Shown: piece by piece, positions 44,830-54,490 of the stretch
Position numbering within the stretch: the stretch's first letter is position 1
How the letters are laid out: the number at the start of each line of letters is the position of its first letter
Assembly: GCA_030248225.1 (NCBI GenBank)
Contig: JASANE010017684.1
Coordinates: 26,454 to 90,453 of the forward strand
Reading direction: 5' to 3'
From: Trileptium ribeirensis
Lineage: Eukaryota > Nematoda > Enoplea > Enoplida > Thoracostomopsidae
Length of the DNA stretch: 64,000 nucleotides
Position numbers and translations under genes: made by a program
Notes under the pieces: generated by a model
The model's database searches: none
What the model saw: only the letters and a program-made list of their open reading frames with translations
What the model was told of the DNA's origin: nothing

Positions 44830-46110
44830 TTATAGGAACATCACAAAGCGAATAACGCACGCGCAAACGCACGCTGCACGATAACCTCTTTTAGCGCATC
44901 GCGTTGCAATGCACGCGCGGGCAACTGTGTCAATATACGAACTAAATGGTCAAATGAGCGATAGTCTAATTTTTGATTAATCGAATTTTACTTAGTAAAA
45001 ATAACCTTAATACATTACAATGAACAGCAACGAAACTGTCGGGCAGCATTGGTGAGACCAATTATGTCATACCATGTCTCATGTACCTAACGTAATGGTT
45101 ATGTGATGTGAACATATGAGCTAAATCGGATTGGTTCTTAATAGGCTATGTTCTATAATAACAAAATAGGAATTTTAGACTATTCGACTCCAGCCAGAAA
45201 ATTGTGGTCGGAACGCAGTCAGTTTCGGTACCAGTGGACTCAATTGGGCAATCCGGCTGAAAATCACCATTAGAATCATATTTATCAAAAATTTTTCGAT
45301 TTTTATATATCATTCGTTGAGTTGAGTCGAATTGTTTCAAAACTAGATGAATTCCAGGCTACAAAAAGCTTAGGATTTTACTTAAATGGTCGTAGCTCTT
45401 AACCCATGAATGAATTGAACCGATCCAGCTCGTTAATACGGTTCAGATGGTTGGTATATTGAATTATATATTTGCTGAAAATCGATGGGGGTTACGTCTA
45501 TAGTCGCGAATACCTGACAAAATTAGCATTGATTTTACACCAAAATTATAATTTGCCCTGCTGTGTTTTCATACTGCGTTTACTTCAGCCATACTACCTT
45601 CACAGGCGAGCCTCTTAAGGCCAGATCCACTGTTAAAATTTGAGCTGCAACGGTGTACTTATAACCATTGTCCAATCGATAATAGCAAAAAAGGCCTGAT
45701 ATTAATCTGAAGCAGGAAATTGTTTGACCCCTGCTCTTGAACAGGCAGAGATATATGCATACCATTGTAGCTGAAGACGCGTAGATTTTAACACACCCAA
45801 AAGAAAAAAATTTAGCGAAATGTCCCGATCGGTTGCTGAACTAATAGAGTTACACAAAATTTGAGAATAACATAGTTATGCCGTGGATCTGAGCGAAGGA
45901 AATATCTACTAAATCCGTGTTTTTAGAAAACAGATTTTTAAGTTTTTTAAAGTTATTAATAGTAGTTTTGTAAATTAGTCCGTACAAACACTTATAATTC
46001 ACATGTCCACAAATAAAGTTTTGCAGACTAATTTTCTGGTAAAAAAACAAAGATTTCAAAAATTAAATTGTTGTCCCTACAGATGTTGGAATTATACAAA
46101 TCAGCAGCAT
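44830..46110. other. Non-coding stretch, nothing recognised
   Basis: No features supported. Open frames of 61-69 codons lack motifs. Confidence 0.35.
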
Positions 46111-46111
46111 G

Positions 46112-46131
46112 TATGTCCTTTGCTCAGATCA
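46112..46131. repeat. 20-bp direct repeat, left copy
   Basis: Perfect copy of the 50111-50130 sequence, 84 bp beyond the stop codon of the transposase-like ORF. Confidence 0.85.
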
Positions 46132-46214
46132 ACCATAGACGCACAAGAAGGTGCAACATTAGTTATGCCCTTTGCAAAAATAACAATATAATGAATCACA
46201 AGCACACCTACTAG

Positions 46215-48250
46215 TCATAATTGCTGCTCGTCGCCGGAGGCTGCTTCACTTTCCAATTCTGATTCCTGACTTTCGTCTGAGTACTCGTCAGCGTCGTTTC
46301 GAACGTCGTTGGTGCTTTTGAACGAGACGTAACAGGACCAATAGATCTCCTTGACGACATATGATTTGCAAAGTTTGTCCAGGTCACGTTTCTTGTTGAT
46401 ACTAATTGGAAGTGTCGCTGAATAAGCTTTTGACAAATTGAAATCTTGCGATTTGCGCGTACAGAAATCGCTAACCTCGAACTGTAGGTAATCAGATGTA
46501 TAGTCCTTGCTATACTGCATAATGTTCATATTGGACCGACAGATACGGAACCGACGCACCTTGGTGATTGCTATAGACGGACCCTTGTCGAACATTCGAC
46601 CAGCAATTTCTTTGATGTCTAAGAAGTCTGTGTAACTCATTTCGAGCGCTGTTTTAAACGTCTGCTTTTGCCTAGCTAGTCTAATAACGTTGACCCAGTC
46701 GCTAGGTACGTAAATTGACATGTTCTTGGCGACCATTTCAATACAAGAATGCATGAAGTCGCACTCCATCTGCGTATGGCCGGGTTCAAGAAATGTATGC
46801 TGGATCACCTCCGGAGTACCATTTTGTCGAATATAATGCAGCAACATGAAAATGATGAATTGATTTCTGTTTTGTCCTCCACACGAATCTGAGAACATCG
46901 ACACCTCTTTAACAGACAGAGGCAATGATTTAAGATATTTCAGAAAACAGGAACCTATTTCAGTGGCTCCCCGATTGCCATCTATCTCAGTCCAAAAAAG
47001 CAGTGACCATCATTATTTCTCTGATCACAAACCGTAAAATTAAAAGTAGATAATTTCCTTTTGTAATATAGAGACGATACGTTCCCATAAGGAACATACA
47101 GGACTGCTTGAAGATCGAACGTAAAACTATGGAAAGACTCATGTGTCGATTTTGCTAACATTTTGTCAATATATTACATCTCCCGTGCCTGATCTTTCCT
47201 GGCGATGTGGAGATCATGACTATCCTTATACTGCGACTGACCATCTGCAGATAAGTTTTCGATTCTAACACATGTCGTGCACCTATCCTTTTTGGGCCTG
47301 TGGATCGATATTTTTCTACTACGAACGATGGGAGTATATGCGGAATACGCAACTGGCTTGACGTTCTCGCTTTGACAGAAGGTGATATACAAACGATACA
47401 TGTGACGCTTGCTCTGCACACACGCTTCCAGATATATTCGTGTGGAGCTTTTGCGACACTAATGGGATGGTGCCCTCTGGAAGCTATCGATATGTTTATT
47501 CACTGAAACAAGCTGGGCTGCGTTTAAGGAATGTTTAGGCTGTGGTCTATTGATCGCATCGGGGCGCCCAATGAGTTACCGATTCCTTATCGCCCAAGTA
47601 ATTAATCTGTCACCGATGTCCAGTGTTGCTTTAAACACTTTTTTGCAAACTTGAGCTCTTGTACCGTCATTGTCTAACGGAAGAAAATAATAGTACGTAT
47701 TCTGCCGTCATGATCTATCCCCAGCTGCCGTTGTCCCGCGACCACACTGGGCTCGTGTGATATTGTTGCATACGAATTGTCGTTGACCGTCATAACTTAG
47801 AGCAATATATTGCATAAATATTTCTGAGCGCTTGTTTTCTTTAACAGTTTCTTCACAGTTGTACGGGCATGGACTGCAATTTATCATTCTAAATGCTCGA
47901 GCTAGCACGACTTTCTTGCTTCGACTAATATACTGCTGCCCCGCTGTTCGAGCTAGCTTGGCTGCCTTCCAAGCCGGAATTTTTGGCTGTTGTAGTATCG
48001 CGTTTCCTGGCGGGTTATCGATTGCAGGTGCTGCAGCTGTTTGAGGCGTGTCCACACTAGTAGTCGGTGTTTCGTGTTCATTATCGGTATCGGACGATTC
48101 ATTTGGTTCATAATTGGGGTCATTATTGTTGTCATGCGAGTTGTTTGATTCACTGTCTACGCTGATGGATCTCAAACGCTTGCGATCAAACTGATGTTTA
48201 CGTTGGATAATAGCTTTGCATGGGGGAGCTCCACGTTGTTGAATTTTACT
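46215..48250 (-). pseudogene. SDSCGGQNRN-family (RNase-H-like, transposase-derived) gene, decayed
   Basis: Reading minus from about 48240, the N-terminal part has an acidic/Ser-rich tract then WKAAKLARTAGQQYISRSKKVVLARAF and the CPYNCEE segment. After a TGA at 47708 comes TYYYFLPLD and AQVCKKVFKATLDIGDRLI, then a TAA (about 47596), a TAG (about 47467), MYRLYITFCQSENVKPVAYSAY, HRPKKDRCTTC, a TAA at 47174, and SFHSFTFDLQAVLYVPYGN. One base is missing near 46996 (a T run in the CFF-W position). The rest (46215 onward) is open through FSDSCGGQNRNQFIIFML, LEPGHTQMECDFMHS and an acidic tail. The D of SDSCGG and the GH-Q-E-D segment look like RNase-H-fold catalytic positions. Except for the one frameshift, all parts lie in a single frame, so this is one gene with about four stops. 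Confidence 0.78.
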
Positions 48251-49001
48251 TCTATTTCAGCTAAAATATCAGTTTAAACTAAGAATGTTATCAAAGGTAA
48301 GGTTCTACCTTGGCTGAATGAGTACAACAATATGAATCTGGTTCCGTTTTCACTTATCATAGGCCTTGATTTTGCAGTAAACATTTAGGCATTATCACCG
48401 TTGGGTGTATACCCAAGGTCAATGCAAACATTAATTCCGAATTTTGTTTTCCCTCTCTTTAGCTATTGCCAAAACGGGTGGTTACTAAATTTAGTACGTG
48501 GCTTGTCCAATATATGCTGCATGCACAATTGAAAGCGTAGCCTCAATTCACGAGATTGTTCGAGAGTTAGCGCCGAAAACAGAGCTAGATAAATCTTGTG
48601 TCGTGTGCCTTGAGCAATTATAAATAATAGATAACTACATAGATAAGATTTTTTCAGTATAAAGTTTCAGTTTTAAAATTTCGTTGGCAACACAGCAAAG
48701 GGCTATTACAATAAACAACTTGCTAACACAGAAGTTATTAATTTCATATGCTTAATCCAAGAACAATATCAAAGCCCCACGGCTGTGATAGATATTATAG
48801 AAGCCAAATGAATACTAATGCTAAACGTCAGAAACACAGTAGCTCGTGAAATGTGGGAGAGTCCAACAGCTTCAGTTCCAACAGCCATGCATCCCTGTTG
48901 CGGCGCCGTTGCTAAACCTTAGCTGTGCAAATATTTGTAAAAAAACTTTGTCACATGTTGATAACAAACACAATTTCGGTTTAAATTCAATTAATTCTCA
49001 C
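48251..49001 (-). other. Probable intron between the PWWP exon and the main exon
   Basis: The 5' donor is GGACAGACAG then gtgaga at 49002/49001, a strong consensus. A pyrimidine-poor acceptor TATTTTAG or a nearby AG is present around 48240-48252. Phases do not fit perfectly, so another small indel may be present. Confidence 0.45.
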
Positions 49002-49470
49002 CTGTCTGTCCATTAGTCTCTGTTATACATTCGCGTCGACGAATGTTCTCGGGTTGGGCATTATCATCGGAAAAACCTGATATTCGGTCGTCATTAGTTG
49101 CGCAAATCTACTCCAATACATTATTCACACAATCAGCTACATCTCTCGGGATAATCATTAGCTTTGGATCTGTTGTAACAGAGTTTATCAGCAATGCGAT
49201 GCTGGCATTGTCAGTGTCTGACACATAAAGTCGCAATTGTTCAATGGCAGTGCAGTACCGCTGGTTAGTTTTAGGTCCAGGATGAAGACATTGACGCAGA
49301 TTTGGAATCTCGAACCGAGTTATTTTCGACTGATGTATCCACGCGTAGTTATCATCTCCCGGAAACCAAACATAATAATGACGTAAATTCGTCGGTTTGG
49401 ATTTAGCTGAATCAGGGTCCGTTATAATTCCAGGCCACAATTTTTTACCCCATTTAATTCAAACATATTC
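49002..49470 (-). pseudogene. PWWP-like domain exon of the same element or gene
   Basis: The minus frame encodes WGKKLWPGIITDP (the G-x-x-W-P-G core of PWWP domains) and, about 20 residues later, HYYVWFPGDDNYAWIHQSKI, matching the V-x-F-F-G-D-x-x-Y-A-W-V strand pair of PWWP. An ATG-led frame (MNMFELN) lies just upstream in another frame, so one base may be missing at about 49450. A TAG at 49108 interrupts before the exon's donor. PWWP domains bind methylated histone H3 and DNA. Here it may serve chromatin targeting by the mobile element, which is inference. Confidence 0.6.
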
Positions 49471-49679
49471 ATTAATTTATTTCAAAATTTATTTTTAATA
49501 TTAACTCAATATTAATAGTGCTAAGATACGCTAATGCGTCAAAATAAACTGAAACTAAGAACTTTTTCAACTATACAATGAGTAATTCTCCACCAAGAAC
49601 AAATAACAACAAAATAGGATACATCATTTTTCTTCACTATTTTACTGTTTGTATATACCTATTGCATATTTTGGGACGT

Positions 49680-49840
49680 GGCGAGCCAGCAGACGCCACT
49701 ACGGGATGGCTAATGAGGTGATGATATGCAACTGATACACGCGATGAGCCGGCAGACATCGCTATATAAATATCGGCTAAACACATTATCAGGAACACAG
49801 TATGTAGTGTCACAGTGAGCCGGCAGACACTGCACTGGGA
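49680..49840. repeat. Three GAGCC(G/A)GCAGAC repeats near the element's right end
   Basis: GAGCCAGCAGACGCC (about 49682), GAGCCGGCAGACATC (about 49745) and GAGCCGGCAGACACT (about 49818) stand in the same orientation at spacings of about 61-73 bp. Such subterminal repeats often bind transposase. Confidence 0.6.
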
Positions 49841-49899
49841 CGACGAAAGGATGACAAATATCTTCGAACTGTAGATACGACCTTTGACATGTGCTAATA

Positions 49900-50130
49900 T
49901 ATGTCCTTTGCTCAGGTTAACTTTCGTATTTAAAGCAAAGGCCATACGTACATTCGACGTTTGCTATTTCAAGAAGTGATATATGTCCTTTGCAACATTT
50001 ATCATTGTGTTTAATGTGGTATGAGTGCGGATGCGACCTTTGCCCAGATTATTCTACAGCACCAGAGGTGTCCTATTTTTCATAGAGTGGAATTTAGCAA
50101 AAAATGCAGATATGTCCTTTGCTCAGATCA
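49900..50130. repeat. Cluster of TATGTCCTTTGCTCAG repeats
   Basis: Copies lie at 49900-49915, 49982-49993 (truncated), 50034-50050 (CGACCTTTGCCCAGATT variant) and 50111-50130 (full 20 bp). The full sequence recurs at 46112-46131 across the transposase-like gene. Confidence 0.75.
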
Positions 50131-50844
50131 CCGACCTATATTTACATAATATTATAATGTAAATATTGTAACCATTAGCTATGTGATCTATTTTGTTAAT
50201 TTTTATTAAAAATGGAATTTTTTATTTTTGATTTTGAATACTTTATGGTGTACTTTATTTAATATAGCACCTATCAGAATATATGTATGACTTCTTAGTG
50301 ATGCCTACCCTTGGCTACAACATTACATAGTCAGCGAGCATGTTCATCTTTGAATTCAGAAGTTACAGGATGGAAACATACATTTTTTCGGAATTAGTGG
50401 CTGCTATTACCTAGGGTAAACTCGGCTTTCATAACAATTTGCTAAAGACTGGGAACCCAATCGTCCCCGCGAAGCCTTTAGTTTAATGTTATTCATATGG
50501 TAAATGACGCCTGTGTTACCGGAACAAGTTTGAAATTTCCTGAAATTTTGAACTAATATTGGCACAAACATGGGATGCGGGATTTACTAGGGACTGTGTA
50601 AAATAGCGCTATGTGAAGACTACAGGTATATTATAACATTTAAAATTATATATCGCCTTAGTTCCAATGCTGTGCAATTAATGCACAAGCGTAACTCCTC
50701 TAAGGGTACTTGGCCCAAACTGTTAACACATTTCAGCTTTGAATGTTTAACTTTAGTAAAATTTAGTTAAATCGCTAAATCTATATGTATCGCTACAAAT
50801 ATTCTATAATTTGTTTGTTACAATGTAATATTCTTCTTTTTCTT
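50131..50844. other. Non-coding stretch, nothing recognised
   Basis: AT-rich DNA between the transposon-like unit and the LINE. No features supported. Confidence 0.35.
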
Positions 50845-51335
50845 AATCGTTTGTCCTGCAAGATAGCGGGTTCCGCTACTCTGGATCTTTGGTGTCGTTT
50901 ACATCTGTCGCTGGACTGATCGGTATGGAGACAAGGGAGCTTCATACCTATGTGCAAACAGTCCAACGAGTCTTTGCATTGGTCTTGTGTTTCGTTTTAA
51001 CACTGGCCACTATCTGAAGGATATTCTTTACGAGCGTCTCTTCATCTGTACGCAGAACGTGTCTGTACCGCCGAAGTATGGCTTCAAGCAGTTTGTCGTT
51101 GATTCCGTACCTATGACAAATGTCTTCCTTTCGTACGTGATCAAATTGGTCGCATCATCATTGTATCCATCACACTGATGCGCCGTTCAGCTTCACAAGT
51201 TATCGACCAGGACTCAGCACCGTATAGGACAACCGGGCGTACGATGTTGCGGTAGATCATTGAATTAAGGGTTCAGAAATCTTCATATCGCAGATACGCT
51301 GGACGTTATGCCCCGTTAAGCGAATTGATGTGTTA

Positions 51336-52173
51336 TGCGGCGTTCACGTTATAATGTCCCCGCTGTTTGGGGCTTTTGCCCCCTTGTAGTCGCGACCTTA
51401 CCGTATCAACAGGCAGGGTGACACCCATGCTGTAATGCAAGAGTAAACTTAAGATGCGCCCCCAACCATCCTCTTTTGACACCATATACAAAACGTTGTT
51501 AGCGAACAAAACTCGAATTTCAACTACGTATCCAATTTCGACATTTTTCTGTTCCATAACGCCATTAGCGAATGCGATTCGGTCCCTGTACTTTAACACC
51601 AGTGTGTTCGCGAACATTTTCAAGTTATAATGTATGGAATATGAAACGGACTAATTTCTGTTCTTTAACGCAAAAATGAAATTTGTGTTCAGTGTACAAC
51701 TGAATGGCAATCGCTTTTGTCAAAAGAGGATGGTAAGGGGCGCAGCTTAAGTTTACTCATGCATAAATCAATTTCCGGGGGCATACGACACACCCCTAGC
51801 TACTACTTTTTTCTTGACAGTGTCGTACACACCCTTAGCTACCAATTTGGTGCGAATTAACTATAACGGACACCGTCTGTAGCTAATGCGGCTTATTAGT
51901 CAACTGTCCTGTGTAGTATTTTCTAAATTCTCGATATTTATGTCTAGCCCATATGAATATTGCTCAAATAATTCCGGACATTGTCAATAAAACTGCCAGA
52001 AGACACGGTGTGCCTGATACTGTCGAGAAGTGGCAATACGCGTAACTAGCTATCTTTGAAAAATTTATTAAAAACATGGGGTGTCTTAGACACCCTGTTG
52101 TCAACAATGTGGCTGACACTGTGTGGTGTACATAGGTTCCAAACGTTGGGGACATTATAACGTGAATGCCGCA
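51336..52173. mobile_element. PIF/Harbinger-type MITE (838 bp) inserted in the LINE, with a nested MITE
   Basis: The ends TGCGGCGTTCACGTTATAATG and CATTATAACGTGAATGCCGCA are inverted. TTA flanks both sides (51333-51335 and 52174-52176), a TWA duplication. It matches the 502-bp copy at 30775-31276 in inverted orientation. The extra length of about 330 bp is the nested element at 51441-51758. Confidence 0.85.
51441..51758. mobile_element. Nested MITE (318 bp) inside the Harbinger MITE
   Basis: The ends GAGTAAACTTAAGATGCGCC and GGCGCAGCTTAAGTTTACTC, continuing into CCATCCTCTTTTGAC/GTCAAAAGAGGATGG, form an inverted repeat of about 40 bp. ATGCA lies on both sides (51435-51439 and 51759-51763), a likely 5-bp target duplication. 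The empty-site equivalent is seen in the 30.8 kb copy. Same family as 11284-11690. Confidence 0.82.
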
Positions 52174-52900
52174 TTAAGCTGCCATCATCTGCCATCGCAG
52201 TGACGAGGTGTTTGAATTTTCTAGCTTTCGCAAAGTCCTTGCCGTCGATCTTGATTGTGCCGCGCTCATTTGTCTTGGTTGTCAGGTGTCTTGTCTTCTT
52301 GACATTGAGCGTTAGACGAACTTGGTTAGCCGGCCTCTCCGCATCTGTATGTCTTATTTGAGAATGACTACGTCATCTGAAGCTAGAATTACGTCGTCGG
52401 CACAGAGCACCTTTTGCAGATCTCTTGTGACGATTACCAGTATGAAAAAAGCGGAGAGGCTTGACCCGTAATGTACGCCGACTGTGATACCGAACTACCA
52501 ATAGTTGACTGTACTCGGCTTTTATAGCATATATGGAATTCATCCATTCGAAAAGTTCCTCTGCGACATTGTGGCTGTGTAGTCCAAGCCTGATGATGTC
52601 GTGGGTACTCTGACAAAAGCTGCACTAAATCAAAAAATACTACGTGCACCGGTTTGAGCTGTTCATAGCGTTTCTCAATGGTGAGCCGTGCTGCAGGTAT
52701 ACCGTCGGACTTTCCGTATTTCTTCACAAAACCCACCTGGTTGGTACTTACCTGAGCTATGCTACGGATGTAACGATCCAGAACACTTTCGAATATCTTC
52801 ATCGGAAGAGACATAGTCGAATAGGTAGGTGGTTCAAGCACTGTGCCGGATTTTTTTTCTTCCTGATCGGGACACTAGTGATGTGCAGCCAGTCGATTGG

Positions 52901-54296
52901 GCTCTTTTTCTTACATTATTTAATAAACTATTTGAATTCGAGTAGCGAGTGGAACGAGAATTTTCAATTTTGGCTTTGGAGGGGGGTTGAGGAGGTCATG
53001 TCTGTGTGTGTGTGCGTGTCTGTGTGTGTCTGTCGCACCTGGATATCGATAACGGTTGGGCGAATTTTGATGCAATATAGCTCATTCGAACCGCAATGGT
53101 CGATTTAGAATCAGTGACGGAGCCCGATTTTTGAATTTTTTTGCCGTGGGAAAAGTTATGGGGCAAAATGACGTCATTTTGGCCCATTTTTAAGGGGAAC
53201 CCCCTCTAGTTTTTGCGACTTTTCTCAATAAGTACACGAGGTATCCGCAAACTAATAGGCCTATTCCATATATAGCTTTATCAGGGCTTTCCAATTATAT
53301 ATAACAAGTTTTTCAACTACTTCCCAAACTGGAGTCTATAAGCTTATAGTTGGCGCCAAATTTCATATTTAGTGAAAAGTCGTGGAAAATGCACCTAAAT
53401 GTGTGCTTATTGTTGGTTTTAGTGTCGGAGTTGGGGTTTTCTGGGCCGACAAGCTGATTGCGAGTGTCAAAAATATTGTGTGGCAAATATTTTTCACGCT
53501 TCTGCTTCATACTTGGTATGAAAAATGAGATTTTTCTCAAGTGTCGGTTTGAATTCTTTAACGTTTTTTCACGGTCAATTTAGGGTTTTATTAAATTATT
53601 AAATTGTTAGTTCATTATTGTTGTACTCGTTGTATGGTGTTTTGTCTACTGCATACGTTGGCTATCAAAAGAGGCGGGCGTAACTACGACTCATCACTCA
53701 CGGTTTATATAATGCTGCACCTGCGTACTGTGTGTAGGCTTTGTTTGTGTGTGCTTTCTACAACAGACTTCGGGGGATCGTTCTCACCACTCGAATTCTG
53801 GCTCGCAAGCGAGCTTCACTAGTTTATCACCAGTCAGAGAATGAAGAATTTTGCTGTTTCCATTATTTATCTGTCAGATCGTCCAGTCGTGTCGTTTTGC
53901 CCCAATACATCTTTCTCAGTGCTTCAACCAATTCGCCTACTGTGATCGGTTGTACTGGCCCGAGGGTATAGGGTGCTAAATTTATTGTTGTTAATATTGT
54001 TTGTTAGATTGATATACAGGAAATGGAACCAGGCCTAATTTTATAAATTCGAACAAAAACATAAAACATCGAAACCCATTGATAAGAGCATTTGGGATCA
54101 CCAGCGAAACCGATTCAAGGTTCCATATGTTATCTCAAGTATTTGCGCCAGCTATATATTCTGATTTGAATGACGCAACGCCCAACAAACGACCATGTTG
54201 CACTGGGGATACAAAATCACGTGTGCATGTTCGGCTAATCTGAAACTGAGTTTTACTACTGTTTGCTTTCATAAACTATTTTTGTTATATTATCAG
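52901..54296. other. Non-coding stretch with a (GT)n microsatellite
   Basis: Positions about 53001-53032 are an impure GT/TC-interrupted microsatellite followed by TCGCACCTGGATATCG..TTGATGCAATATAGCTCATTCG and GATGACGTCATTTTGG, a layout typical of a dispersed repeat. Upstream exons of the ion-channel gene may lie here but were not recognised. Confidence 0.4.
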
Positions 54297-54490
54297 GACA
54301 ATCAGCCTAACAGTATGGAAGCAGGATTGGACCCACCAGAGATGACAACTCAGTCCCTGAAAGCACAAGTGGATGAAATTGCACGCTATATACTTCTTGA
54401 ATCAGACACTGAAATGCTGATGTCGATGGGATATAATATCAACGAAGTTATGACGTCATGTGTATATAACGAAAAAATGGACTGTGAATG
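54297..54490 (+). CDS. DEG/ENaC exon 1 of the visible pair
   Basis: The exon is 194 bp. The acceptor is TTTTTGTTATATTATCAG, and the donor is GAA TG then gttaag. It encodes 64 codons plus two bases, with the two cysteines of TSCVYNEKMDC. Confidence 0.8.

Larger units (their letters stand above)
46112..50130 (-). mobile_element. Transposon-like unit with PWWP and RNase-H-like (SDSCGGQNRN) genes, bracketed by a 20-bp direct repeat
   Basis: The 20-mer TATGTCCTTTGCTCAGATCA is perfect at 46112-46131 and 50111-50130 (same strand, 4019 bp outer span). Degenerate copies sit near the right end at 49900-49915, 49982-49993 and about 50034-50050. Between them on the minus strand lie a PWWP-like ORF and a broken gene of the family with the SDSCGGQNRN motif, common as multi-copy genes in insects and other invertebrates and likely transposase-derived. 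Terminal inverted repeats were not seen. The true ends may lie a little outside the direct repeats. Confidence 0.55.
50845..52900 (-). pseudogene. RTE-type non-LTR retrotransposon, 3' part, interrupted by a MITE
   Basis: Minus-strand pieces follow the order of RTE reverse transcriptases: VPIRKKKNPAQCLNH (about 52890), MKIFESVLDRYIRSIAQVST then NQVGFVKKYGKSDGI, PVHVVFFDL (first catalytic Asp), LCADDVILASDDVVILK (the Y/C-ADD turn, about 52395), KIDGKDFAKARKFKHL, then, beyond the 51336-52173 insertion, IYRNIVRPVVLYGAESW, a GINDKLLEAILRRYRHVLR stretch and the tail ending near a DPAxLQDKR-like sequence at about 50860. Frameshifts and stops occur throughout. The endonuclease half is absent, as expected of a 5'-truncated LINE copy. 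Clade by motif wording, RTE. Confidence 0.75.

Noticed and set aside
44468..44872. 134-codon minus-strand open frame as a gene
   Set aside because: It runs over a tRNA-derived SINE head in reverse and shows no domain or splice context.
53001..53032. Regulatory GT tract
   Set aside because: Interrupted microsatellite inside what looks like a dispersed repeat; no evidence of function.
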